NCBI GenBank assembly: GCA_016789105.1
Contig: JAEURN010000002.1
Location: forward strand, 1-64,000
Source: Armatimonadota bacterium
GTDB taxonomy: Bacteria > Armatimonadota > Fimbriimonadia > Fimbriimonadales > Fimbriimonadaceae
DNA length: 64,000 nt
Reading direction: 5' to 3'
In this document: in pieces, positions 41,527 to 49,296 of the stretch
How positions within the stretch are numbered: position 1 is the first letter of the stretch
Layout of the letters: every line of letters starts with the position of its first letter
The notes under the pieces: model-generated
What the model saw: the letters and a program-made list of their open reading frames with translations, nothing else
What the model was told of the DNA's origin: nothing
The model's database searches: none
Translations under genes and position numbers: made by a program

Positions 41527-42605
41527 CCGACCCGAACCAATTCGGCAGACGGCTCGGCATTAAAGCTGCGGTGGCCGTCTGCCGTGCAGGTCACGATGTT
41601 CTCGATGCGCACTCCAAACCGGCCCGGCAAATAGATCCCGGGCTCGATGCTGAAGCAGTCTCCTTCTTGGATCATCTCATCGCTGCCAGGCATGATATAG
41701 GGTTCCTCGTGGACCCTCATCCCCAAGCCATGGCCCGTGCGGTGAACGAAAAACTCGCCGTAACCGGCATCGGAAATAACCCGACGGGCTGCCCCATCAA
41801 CCTCTCCTGCCGTCACTCCGGGCCGGATCACCTCGCGGGCCACCATATGGGCGTCGTAAACAACCCTGTAAACCTTGTCCGCCTCCGGGTCAGGCTCACC
41901 GACCGCAACCGTCCGAGTGATGTCGCTCATGTAGCCACCCGTTTCACAACCAAAGTCCATGATGAGCACTTCCCCTTCTTTCAGGATCGTCTCATCTGTG
42001 TGGTGATGGGGCTCGGCCCCATTGGCACCCGTGGCGACGATGGCAAACATCGGTTTGCCTCCTTGTGCCGCCATCGCTGTTTCCAGCCGGCCCCCGACCG
42101 CTGATTCCGATTCACCGGCGCGGATTGTCGAAACGACATCGCGATAAGCTGCATCCGCCATTCCCCCGGCGCGGAAGAGAATTTCAAGCTCGTCGGCACT
42201 TTTGCACCGCATCACCTGGCCGGCCAATCGGCTCCCGGCGATGAACTCCACATCCGGCAACCAGCCCTGGAACCGGAGCAAGATGCTTGCCAGCATTTCG
42301 TCTTCCACCGCCACCGTGCCGCGCAGACCAGAGGCGCGGATCGCATCGGAGGGGTCTTCTCCATCGGCAAAGCCTTGCACGCACTCGATCCCACACCGCC
42401 GCGCTTGGTTGACGCTCAATGCAGGGCAGAACAACCGGACGCCTTGGTCGCGGTCGAGGATCAGGGCCATCAAACGCTCACCCCCGCCTTCGGAAAAACC
42501 CGCGAAGTAGCCCATGGTCACGGGGGTTGTGGCGATGAATGCGGTTGCGCCTTCCGCCTTGAGGACTGCGGCCAAAAGCCGCTGGCGATCCAAATATCCG
42601 GGCAT
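41523..42605 (-). CDS. M24 family Xaa-Pro peptidase
   Basis: This 360-residue metallopeptidase has a creatinase-like N-terminal domain and a pita-bread catalytic domain. The dinuclear metal ligands are visible: two Asp in LIMDFGCETGGYMSDITRTV, His in FVHRTGHGLGMRVHE, Glu in FSIEPGIYLPG and Glu in RIENIV. It cleaves the bond before proline in short peptides. TAAACT lies six bases before ATG, so the mRNA is probably leaderless. There is no signal peptide. Confidence 0.93.
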   Translation of the reverse strand: MPGYLDRQRLLAAVLKAEGATAFIATTPVTMGYFAGFSEGGGERLMALILDRDQGVRLFCPALSVNQARRCGIECVQGFADGEDPSDAIRASGLRGTVAVEDEMLASILLRFQGWLPDVEFIAGSRLAGQVMRCKSADELEILFRAGGMADAAYRDVVSTIRAGESESAVGGRLETAMAAQGGKPMFAIVATGANGAEPHHHTDETILKEGEVLIMDFGCETGGYMSDITRTVAVGEPDPEADKVYRVVYDAHMVAREVIRPGVTAGEVDGAARRVISDAGYGEFFVHRTGHGLGMRVHEEPYIMPGSDEMIQEGDCFSIEPGIYLPGRFGVRIENIVTCTADGHRSFNAEPSAELVRVG

Positions 42606-42691
42606 ACCGCCAGTTTATCCCGACCCGGAGACCATTGCGACCAGACCCAGGCTCCGGGGCAAACCGCTCTGGTATAGTGCCCCTTGGCTTT

Positions 42692-42764
42692 GCCGGATCG
42701 TCCAATGGCAGGACAGCGGTTTTTGGTGCCGTTAATCTAGGTTCGAATCCTAGTCCGGCAGCCA
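42692..42764 (+). tRNA. tRNA-Gln (anticodon TTG)
   Basis: The 73 bases include an encoded CCA. The acceptor stem TGCCGGA/TCCGGCA is perfect, the anticodon loop TTTTGGT carries TTG, and the T arm is TAGGTTCGAATCCTA. The U1-A72 pair and G discriminator fit bacterial tRNA-Gln. A TATAGT -10 box lies at 42674-42679. Confidence 0.95.
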
Positions 42765-42791
42765 GAGCCTCCATTTAAAGCGCGGGGAATG

Positions 42792-42828
42792 GCCAAAAGC
42801 CCCCGCACCTTGAGCGGGGGTCTTTGGC
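42792..42828. terminator. Bidirectional hairpin terminator
   Basis: GCCAAAAGCCCCCGC (42792-42806) pairs with 42814-42828 across a 7-nt loop with one mismatch and one G-U. On the minus strand the core GCGGGGG is followed by CTTTT, serving the phosphatase gene. On the plus strand it follows the tRNA-Gln. Confidence 0.75.
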
Positions 42829-42898
42829 ATCGCACCGATACTTTATTGTTTCCCCAATCAGCAACTGGGGCACCTCATCGGCCTGATCTTGCGGGTTC

Positions 42899-44527
42899 TC
42901 AATTGCCCGGCAGGGATTCGAACAGAGGCTCGCCAATGTTCCCGTTCGGATATTCGATGCCCAACAGCGTGCACAAGGTGCTCGCGATGTCGTGGGTGTA
43001 AACGCGCCGGGCAACCTTGCGCGGCTTTTGGCCACCCCAGCGGGTCATGATCGGCACGTGGGTGTCGTAAGCCCAAATCGCACCGTGTGATGTCCCAGTG
43101 GCCCCCGTCTCCACATAATCCGGCTTGAAGATAACAACGACGTCTCCGCCATTGATGGGATTCAATCCGTTGGTGATCCACTCCCGCAATGGGAGGTCTG
43201 GGATGAGGCCTTTGAGGACGTTTGTGCGCGTATAGGCTTGCCAAACACCGTCAGCGGTCATGGCGGCCTCCGCCGCCGCTTCTTCGACATCCGAGCGGTT
43301 GAGACCCTTCGCCGCGATCGCCTCGCGGTTCAAATACAGGTTGAACCCGTTGAAACTTGGAGCCCAATCTGCATCCCCGAACTGCTGATCCAAGGCCGAA
43401 TCGACAGCCTTCAGGATATCAGCCCCGCTGACCCTTCCGGCATCCAGTTTGAACGTGTCCCGTGCCTCAGCCGGGATTGGGGCGACCCCGTGGTCGGCCG
43501 TCAAAATAATCGCGACATTGTCGATCCCGCCGGGGACGGCTTTGTTCAAATGATTGAAAAACTCCGACAGGAGCTTATCGGTGACAACCGTGATATCCAT
43601 GACCTCCGGGCTGTTGGGGCCATAAGCGTGGCCTACGTAGTCGTTGGTCGCCAGATTCACCACCAAAATGTCCGGAGTCTCGTGGGATCCCAATTTCTCG
43701 GTATCAACGGCTCGAGTTGCCAAGTCGAAGATCGCCCGTTGGCCCGCCTCGCTGGCCGCGACCGCCGAATAGTAGGAGCTTTTAACCTCGGTGCCATAGG
43801 GGTGAGAAAAGTTCTTGGGCTGGTTCGCCACATGTGGGGCATTGCGAGCATTGGCATAGGCGGAAGCCGGCATCGAGGCATTCCAGCTTTTGCCGACGAA
43901 CGAATCCATGAACCCACTCTTGTTGAAATCCTCGGCCCACTTGGGCACAGAGGTGCCGTAGTAGGTGCTGGTCACGAACTTGCCGACCCCGTTGTCGAAC
44001 CAGACCACTTGGTCGGCCGCATGGCCCGCCATTAAGATCCCCGCTCGGTCTTTGAACGAGATCCCAACGACCTTGCTCCGCCCGTTGGTTGCCATCTTGA
44101 GCTCGTCGCCAACGGTGCTCACCAGCAGAGGCCGGCAAGACATCCCGTCCATCGTCCCGCCAACCGTCTGATAAGCATCCTTGTCTTCGGTGGAGTAATG
44201 GACTTTCCCTGTTTTTCGGTCGTACCACTCGTTCCCGATTACCCCATTGATCGCGGGAACCGAGCCCGTCGTCAAAATCGCGTGGCCCGCCGCCGTATAA
44301 GTGGGAACGTGGTGATGGTGGGCGTCTGTGTAGCGGACACCGGTCTCGCCTAGCCACTGGTAACCACCCAACTTTCCACCCGCCTTCGCCGGAAGGAAAT
44401 GATCCGAAAATCGGTCGACATAATCCGCACGCCCCTGGTCGACTGAAATCAAAAGCACCAACTTCGGGGCTGACTTCGGAAGGGCCGCGGTGGGCGCAAG
44501 CGCCGCCAAAGCAATCATGCTGAGCAT
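42899..44527 (-). CDS. PafA-like alkaline phosphatase (type I phosphodiesterase family)
   Basis: This 542-residue secreted phosphatase has a signal peptide (MLSMIALAALAPTAALPKSA). Metal and catalytic motifs in order: LLISVDQGRADY (Asp), the Thr nucleophile in VPTYTAAGHAILTTGS, ATNDYVGHAYGP (Asp, His), LTADHGVAP (Asp, His) and YDTHVPIM (His). This order matches calcium- or zinc-dependent PafA-type alkaline phosphatases that release phosphate from organic esters. ATG at 44527 lies seven bases after TAATCT; the longer in-frame start adds 31 residues lacking signal character. Confidence 0.9.
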   Translation of the reverse strand: MLSMIALAALAPTAALPKSAPKLVLLISVDQGRADYVDRFSDHFLPAKAGGKLGGYQWLGETGVRYTDAHHHHVPTYTAAGHAILTTGSVPAINGVIGNEWYDRKTGKVHYSTEDKDAYQTVGGTMDGMSCRPLLVSTVGDELKMATNGRSKVVGISFKDRAGILMAGHAADQVVWFDNGVGKFVTSTYYGTSVPKWAEDFNKSGFMDSFVGKSWNASMPASAYANARNAPHVANQPKNFSHPYGTEVKSSYYSAVAASEAGQRAIFDLATRAVDTEKLGSHETPDILVVNLATNDYVGHAYGPNSPEVMDITVVTDKLLSEFFNHLNKAVPGGIDNVAIILTADHGVAPIPAEARDTFKLDAGRVSGADILKAVDSALDQQFGDADWAPSFNGFNLYLNREAIAAKGLNRSDVEEAAAEAAMTADGVWQAYTRTNVLKGLIPDLPLREWITNGLNPINGGDVVVIFKPDYVETGATGTSHGAIWAYDTHVPIMTRWGGQKPRKVARRVYTHDIASTLCTLLGIEYPNGNIGEPLFESLPGN

Positions 44528-44662
44528 GCCGAGAAGATTACCGTCCGAGGGGTCTTTCCCCTGCCGGCCGGCAAGACATTCCCAATGAGGTTTAACAACC
44601 GTTAACAACTGCCCGAGCAAGATTCAGGGGAGGGGGAAGAACCCCCCTTCCCAAAACCCGTC

Positions 44663-45052
44663 TCAATTGGTGACGGTCAGCTTTGCGCTCGGGATCGATG
44701 CCCCCCAGGCCCCGTTGCCCGAAAACTGGGCGGCCCAACGATAGCTGCCGGCATTGATGTTGTAGTTGGCAGGGCGGAAAGAAATGCTCGCCACACCGGA
44801 ATTGTTTGTGTAGGCCACGCCAATTTGCTGCGAATAGCTTGGGTATTGGGCATAGAATTCGACCCGGTAACCCGCCAGGGCTTGACCATTCGTGCTCGTC
44901 AACCGGGCCGAAACCGTAGCCGTGTTTGTCCGCTTTACGGCCAAATCCCCAATTTGGAGCCAACTCGGGCGAGTACCACCCATTTGGGCGGTAACGATGC
45001 CGACAAGGGCGACACTGGCCAGAGTTGCAAGAAGTATCTGCGTTTTTTTCAT
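44663..45052 (-). CDS. Secreted Ig-like domain protein
   Basis: This 129-residue protein is a signal peptide (MKKTQILLATLASVALVGIVTAQ) followed by one beta-sandwich of the bacterial Ig-like type (VSARLTSTNGQALAGYRVEFYAQ in part, then GVASISFRPANYNINAGSYRW and LTVTN). The pattern NGQALAGY...GVA...AGSY is typical of Ig-like repeats in adhesins. It has no PEP-CTERM signal. A stable hairpin lies nine bases before ATG and could hold the start region closed. Confidence 0.75.
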   Translation of the reverse strand: MKKTQILLATLASVALVGIVTAQMGGTRPSWLQIGDLAVKRTNTATVSARLTSTNGQALAGYRVEFYAQYPSYSQQIGVAYTNNSGVASISFRPANYNINAGSYRWAAQFSGNGAWGASIPSAKLTVTN

Positions 45053-45060
45053 AGTAATCT

Positions 45061-45085
45061 CAGCCGTCCCGCTTGGCGGGGGCTG
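45061..45085 (-). promoter_or_regulatory. 5' leader hairpin upstream of Ig-like gene
   Basis: On the minus strand CAGCC-CCCGC-CAA-GCGGG-AC-GGCTG forms a ten-pair hairpin with a 2-nt bulge, ending nine bases before ATG. It has no U-tract, so it may affect translation or mRNA stability, not termination. Confidence 0.45.
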
Positions 45086-45287
45086 GTAGATGTGACGCAC
45101 GGGTGGGGCCGGGGTTTTGCCGACCACTAGGACTTTTCCGGGCAGGCAGCCAACTTGGGGCGGGTGTTTTTCCCCCGGTTCCCGCGCGTCGATTTGGCCG
45201 TGCCCTTCCGCACAACGCAGGTGACCCTTGGCAACGGCATGGTTCTGAACAATCGCATACACGAATCCATGCAGGCATAATGCCAGC

Positions 45288-46346
45288 GTGACGATGGCCG
45301 CCTTTGCATTCTTGGTTTCCGCTCCCACCGTCGTTTTCCAAAGCCCATCAGATGGATTCGACACATTCAGGATCCCGGCCCTCATCAAGGCTGGCCCGGG
45401 AACACTCCTGGCATTTGCCGAAGGCCGGCAATCCCAGGCCGATGCCGCCGGCAACCGCATCGTCTTGCGGCGGTCTTCCGACAACGGCCGAAGTTGGGGG
45501 CCCTTGCAAGTCATCGCCGTCCCAGAAGGCGGGTCGTTCAACAATCCGACGGCGGTGGTTTCCGAGCGAGGGCGGTTGCTGCTCCACTTCCAGCACTACC
45601 CCCAAGGAACCCACGAATATGATGTCGAAGCGGGGTTGACCGGCCCAAAGTCCGTCCAGAGCTATCAGATGGTGAGCCTTGACGGCGGCCAGTCATGGTC
45701 GGAGCCGGTAAACATCACGAGCCAGGTCAAGCATCCAGAGGCCCAAACCCTAGCCTCTGGTCCGGGGGTCGGGATCACGCTCCGCCACCTGCCCCACAAG
45801 GGTCGGGTCGTCGTCCCCTATAACCAGCGTATCGGGCAACGGTGGTCTGTTTACATGGCCTACAGCGACGATGGAGGCACCACGTGGGCCAGAGGATCAA
45901 CGGTTCCTGCCAGCCCCGAATACCAACCCAACGAAGTCCAGGTCGCCGAGCTGGCTGACGGTCGGATTTTGATGAACTGCCGCAACCAGGCCAAAGGGAA
46001 GTTCCGCCTCAGCGCCTCCAGCACCGACCAAGGCCGGACATGGGATTCCGCTCACCCCGTACCCGACCTCCCCGACCCGACCTGCCAAGGATCGCTCTTG
46101 AGCCTTGCGGGGAAACAACCAACACAGGCCTTTTCGAACCCGGCCGACACCAAAGACCGCGTCCGAGGCACTTTCCGGCTCAGTTTTGATAGCGGCGCAA
46201 CATGGAGCCAATCCGTGGGGATCGAAAGCGGGTCGTTCCAATACTCGTGCCTGACCGAACTGGCCGACGGGCTGATCGGCATTCTTTACGAGCACACGGA
46301 ATCAGGCCGATACCAAATCCGCTTCCGGCGGATCTCCTGGCGTTAG
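45288..46346 (+). CDS. Exo-alpha-sialidase (BNR/Asp-box family)
   Basis: This 352-residue six-bladed propeller has the FRIP motif (TFRIPALI near residue 27) that holds the catalytic Arg. It has five Asp boxes of the form SxDxGxxW: RRSSDNGRSWG, SLDGGQSWS, SDDGGTTWA, STDQGRTWD and SFDSGATWS. It releases terminal sialic acids or a related sugar. The N-terminus (MTMAAFAFLVSAPTVVF) may be a short signal. GTG at 45288 lies six bases after CATAAT, so it is probably leaderless. Confidence 0.88.
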   Translation: MTMAAFAFLVSAPTVVFQSPSDGFDTFRIPALIKAGPGTLLAFAEGRQSQADAAGNRIVLRRSSDNGRSWGPLQVIAVPEGGSFNNPTAVVSERGRLLLHFQHYPQGTHEYDVEAGLTGPKSVQSYQMVSLDGGQSWSEPVNITSQVKHPEAQTLASGPGVGITLRHLPHKGRVVVPYNQRIGQRWSVYMAYSDDGGTTWARGSTVPASPEYQPNEVQVAELADGRILMNCRNQAKGKFRLSASSTDQGRTWDSAHPVPDLPDPTCQGSLLSLAGKQPTQAFSNPADTKDRVRGTFRLSFDSGATWSQSVGIESGSFQYSCLTELADGLIGILYEHTESGRYQIRFRRISWR

Positions 46347-46425
46347 CGGACCACAAAGGGCACCAAAGGCCCCCTAAGTGCCATTCGACTAGGGCGCGGC
46401 AGTCTGCTCCCGCACAATCTTAAAT

Positions 46426-47097
46426 ATGGCCGCAGGTTCGGTCCAGTTCTTCCTCACGGCCTTTGCGGCCATATTCGCGGTGCTCAACCCGTTCAGCATC
46501 GTTCCAGTCTTCCTCGCCGTCAACGAAAACGCCAAACCGGGAGTTCGGCGGTCTATGGCCGCCGTCATTGGAATCTTCGTCGTCGTCGCCCTCTCGATCT
46601 GCCTCATCGGGGGCGAGGCGGTGCTGGATTTCTTTGGGATTTCGATCCCTGCGTTCCAGATTGCCGGAGGGATCCTGCTGTTTAGCACCGGGCTTGCCAT
46701 GATCCAAGGCACTACCAGGTTTGTCGACCGGTTTGTGGCATCCCACGAAAACTTGTCTTCGTTCGAAGAAGCCAGGGCTCGGTTCCGCGACCTCGTCGTC
46801 CCCATCGGGACGCCGTTGTTCGTTGGGCCCGGATCTATTTCAACCGTGATTCTGTTCGGCAGCCGGGCCAAAGCCTTTGAACCGACGGTCGCCGGCTATG
46901 GGCTGGTTTTGGCCGCCTGCGTGGCGTGCGCTGTCGCTTCCTACGTGATATTGTTGAGTTCGTCCGCGCTTCTGCGGATCCTCAAAGACACCGGTATTGC
47001 GATTTTTTCGCGATTGATGGGGCTGCTGCTCTGCGCGCTCGCCGTCCAATTCGTTGTCAGTGCAGCCAAAACGCTGATGCCCACTTTGTTCACGTGA
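46426..47097 (+). CDS. MarC family membrane protein
   Basis: This 223-residue protein has six membrane helices and the MarC signature AAIFAVLNPFSIVPVFLAV near residue 14 and LVVPIGTPLFVGPGSISTVI near 122. The function is unsettled; MarC was once linked to antibiotic resistance but is now simply a conserved inner membrane family, possibly a transporter. A weak CACAAT box lies seven bases before ATG. Its 3' end overlaps the convergent DUF6265-like gene by eight bases. Confidence 0.9.
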   Translation: MAAGSVQFFLTAFAAIFAVLNPFSIVPVFLAVNENAKPGVRRSMAAVIGIFVVVALSICLIGGEAVLDFFGISIPAFQIAGGILLFSTGLAMIQGTTRFVDRFVASHENLSSFEEARARFRDLVVPIGTPLFVGPGSISTVILFGSRAKAFEPTVAGYGLVLAACVACAVASYVILLSSSALLRILKDTGIAIFSRLMGLLLCALAVQFVVSAAKTLMPTLFT

Positions 47098-47506
47098 GGC
47101 GATAGGTGAAGACCCCGGCAACGGGGGGTCGGCCAGATTCGCTTTCGAACCAGGTCCGCAGATCCGAACCCTTCCGTTCGATCATCAACAGCGGGCCATC
47201 GGCCTTGTTGGTTTGGCGGAACGCGGCCTTCATGTCCGCCAACGATTCCAGCGTGAACTCTGTCCAGGCATCTTTTTCTTCCCATCCGCAGGCATCGGGG
47301 TTGAAGTGCTTCAACCGCATCTGGATCTTGCCATTAAACTCCCCGAGCAAAATCCACTCATAAAGCCAGGGTTTCCCGGACTTGAGCCATCGGAAGGTCG
47401 CCGTCATCTGGCCAGCAACGGCGGGGCTCCAATGCTCCTCCACGGGGTCTCCATCGATTTCGCCGACCCACCGTCCCTCCAGCCACTTGAATGTTTCCAA
47501 ATTCAT
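47090..47506 (-). CDS. DUF6265-like protein
   Basis: This 138-residue soluble protein starts MNLETFKWLEGRWVGEID and continues VEEHWSPAVAGQMTATFRW. The opening W-L-x-G-x-W with E-x-W-S is the pattern of DUF6265 and related lipocalin-like beta barrels, often involved in binding small hydrophobic molecules. ATG at 47506 lies five bases after TACATT on the minus strand. Longer in-frame reading to 47584 adds an unlikely 26 residues. Confidence 0.78.
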   Translation of the reverse strand: MNLETFKWLEGRWVGEIDGDPVEEHWSPAVAGQMTATFRWLKSGKPWLYEWILLGEFNGKIQMRLKHFNPDACGWEEKDAWTEFTLESLADMKAAFRQTNKADGPLLMIERKGSDLRTWFESESGRPPVAGVFTYRLT

Positions 47507-47618
47507 GATCGAATGTATGACGCCTGCCTTTTCCGGTTGCCGACAAACCGGGTCATGCCTACCCCAATTCAAATCTGGGAACATCGCGAATCCATGTCGC
47601 TGACGGTTGGCTACTTGC

Positions 47619-47644
47619 CTTGTGGCTCACCATCTGGCCACAAG
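47619..47644. repeat. 8-bp perfect inverted repeat
   Basis: CTTGTGGC (47619-47626) and GCCACAAG (47637-47644) are separated by 10 bases in the 196-bp region between divergent genes. There is no U-tract on either strand. It could be an operator for the downstream flavodoxin gene or an mRNA hairpin. Confidence 0.45.
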
Positions 47645-47702
47645 ATTAATCTTCACTGATTTTGCATTATTCGCCGGCCCGGATTGCTTCTATCCTCTAA
47701 TC

Positions 47703-48245
47703 ATGAAGCCCCTGCTGATCGTTTATGCCACGACTGAGGGTCAGACCCGGAAGATCGCCTTTTTCGCTCAAGATGCCGTCATGTCGACCGGGCGCCCCGC
47801 CGAGGTGTTCGATGCGGCCCACATCCCTCCGGATCTGGACATCGACGACTTTGCCGGTGCCATCCTTGCCGGTTCGCTCCACCAAGGCAAACACCAAGCA
47901 GCCCTCGCCCACTTTGCCCGGCGCAACGCAACGGCCCTCAATGCCCTGCCGACCCTTTTCCTCAGCGTCAGCCTTTCGGCCGTTGTGGACGACGAATCCC
48001 ATCGGGCCGATTGCCAGGACTGCATCGACACCTTTCTCCAAGAAACCGGATTGAGGCCCACCGAATGCCATGCCGTTGCCGGGGCCCTCAAATATGTCCA
48101 ATATGATTGGGTGAAACGAATGATCATGAGGTCGATCAGCCAACACGAAAACCGGGAAACTGACACCAGCCGAGACTACGAGTACACCGACTGGGTCGGA
48201 CTCAAGGAACTCGTCGTTCGGTTCGTGGCCTCAATTCCAAGCTGA
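47703..48245 (+). CDS. HemG-like flavodoxin domain protein
   Basis: This 180-residue flavodoxin starts MKPLLIVYATTEGQTRKIA; the TTEGQT phosphate loop binds FMN. The AILAGSLHQGKHQ segment, FLSVSLSA, and C-terminal HAVAGALKYVQYDWVKRMIM resemble the menaquinone-dependent protoporphyrinogen IX dehydrogenase HemG, especially ALKY...K..IM. It may oxidise protoporphyrinogen, or be another HemG-type electron carrier. TATCCT lies six bases before ATG, so it is probably leaderless. Confidence 0.82.
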   Translation: MKPLLIVYATTEGQTRKIAFFAQDAVMSTGRPAEVFDAAHIPPDLDIDDFAGAILAGSLHQGKHQAALAHFARRNATALNALPTLFLSVSLSAVVDDESHRADCQDCIDTFLQETGLRPTECHAVAGALKYVQYDWVKRMIMRSISQHENRETDTSRDYEYTDWVGLKELVVRFVASIPS

Positions 48246-48264
48246 GATATACTCGCGGCTCCCC

Positions 48265-49290
48265 GTGGCCCAATCCGAATCCCAAACCGTTGCGGCCCAC
48301 AACGCAACAATGCCGGCAGCAGATCCCACCCAGAACCTGCCAGTGCCCGCCCAACGCAACCCAGGCCAACCTCTCGACCTGGATTGGGTGCAATCCTTGA
48401 CCGTTAACCGCTCCGCCATCGACCGCCGGGCCGAAACGTTTGCCAAGCGACGGACTGTCAAAAAGGAATACCAGGCCGCCTATTTAATCCGCGCCATCGA
48501 GTGCATCGACCTGACGACCCTCAGCGGCGACGATACGCCTGGCAACGTCCACCGGCTCTGCGCAAAGGCCAAACAACCCCTTCCGTTGCCGGTGGTTCGC
48601 GGGTTGGGGATCGCTCCGATCCACGTGGGAGCCGTCTGCGTTTACCATGCCTATGTTGCGGATGCCGTGCGGTTCCTTTCCGGATCGGGCATCCCCGTCG
48701 CTGCCGTCAGCACCGGTTTCCCGGCCGGGTTAAGCCCACTACGCCAAAAGGTCGAAGAAATCCGCGAATCGGTCAAGGCCGGGGCGCACGAAATCGACAT
48801 CGTCATCACCCGGGCCCATGCCCTCCGTCAAGATTGGAAATCCCTCTATGAGGAAATGAGCCTTTACCGGGAAGCTTGTGGTGCCGCCCATGTCAAAGCG
48901 ATCCTTGCCACTGGTGAACTGGGGACCTATACCAACGTGGCCAGGGCTTCTGCCGTCTGCATGATGGCCGGAGCCGATTTCATCAAGACCTCCACCGGTA
49001 AAGAACCCGTCAATGCCACCCTGCCCTTTGCCCTGGTGATGGCCAGGCTCATCCGGGAATACCACGGCCGCAACGGATGCCAAATCGGTTTCAAACCCGC
49101 CGGAGGGATCCGAACGGCCAAACAAGCCGCCGAATACCTGATGCTGATGCGAGACGAACTTGGCCCCGAGTGGCTCTCGCCCCACTTGTTCCGCATCGGG
49201 GCCTCAACCCTCCTCGCCGATATCGAGCGCCAGTTGGAACACTTCCTCACTGGCCGCTACAGTGCCTACAACCGACACCCGATGGGCTGA
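48265..49290 (+). CDS. deoC: Deoxyribose-phosphate aldolase
   Basis: This 341-residue class I aldolase splits 2-deoxyribose-5-phosphate into glyceraldehyde-3-phosphate and acetaldehyde. The Schiff-base Lys241 lies in ADFIKTSTGKEP, and a second conserved Lys is in GFKPAGGIRT. The N-terminal 60 residues are extra relative to short bacterial DeoC. TATACT at 48248-48253 lies 11 bases before GTG, so the leader is very short. The aldehyde dehydrogenase gene begins six bases after its stop, giving an operon that can oxidise the acetaldehyde produced. Confidence 0.94.
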   Translation: MAQSESQTVAAHNATMPAADPTQNLPVPAQRNPGQPLDLDWVQSLTVNRSAIDRRAETFAKRRTVKKEYQAAYLIRAIECIDLTTLSGDDTPGNVHRLCAKAKQPLPLPVVRGLGIAPIHVGAVCVYHAYVADAVRFLSGSGIPVAAVSTGFPAGLSPLRQKVEEIRESVKAGAHEIDIVITRAHALRQDWKSLYEEMSLYREACGAAHVKAILATGELGTYTNVARASAVCMMAGADFIKTSTGKEPVNATLPFALVMARLIREYHGRNGCQIGFKPAGGIRTAKQAAEYLMLMRDELGPEWLSPHLFRIGASTLLADIERQLEHFLTGRYSAYNRHPMG

Positions 49291-49296
49291 ACCCTT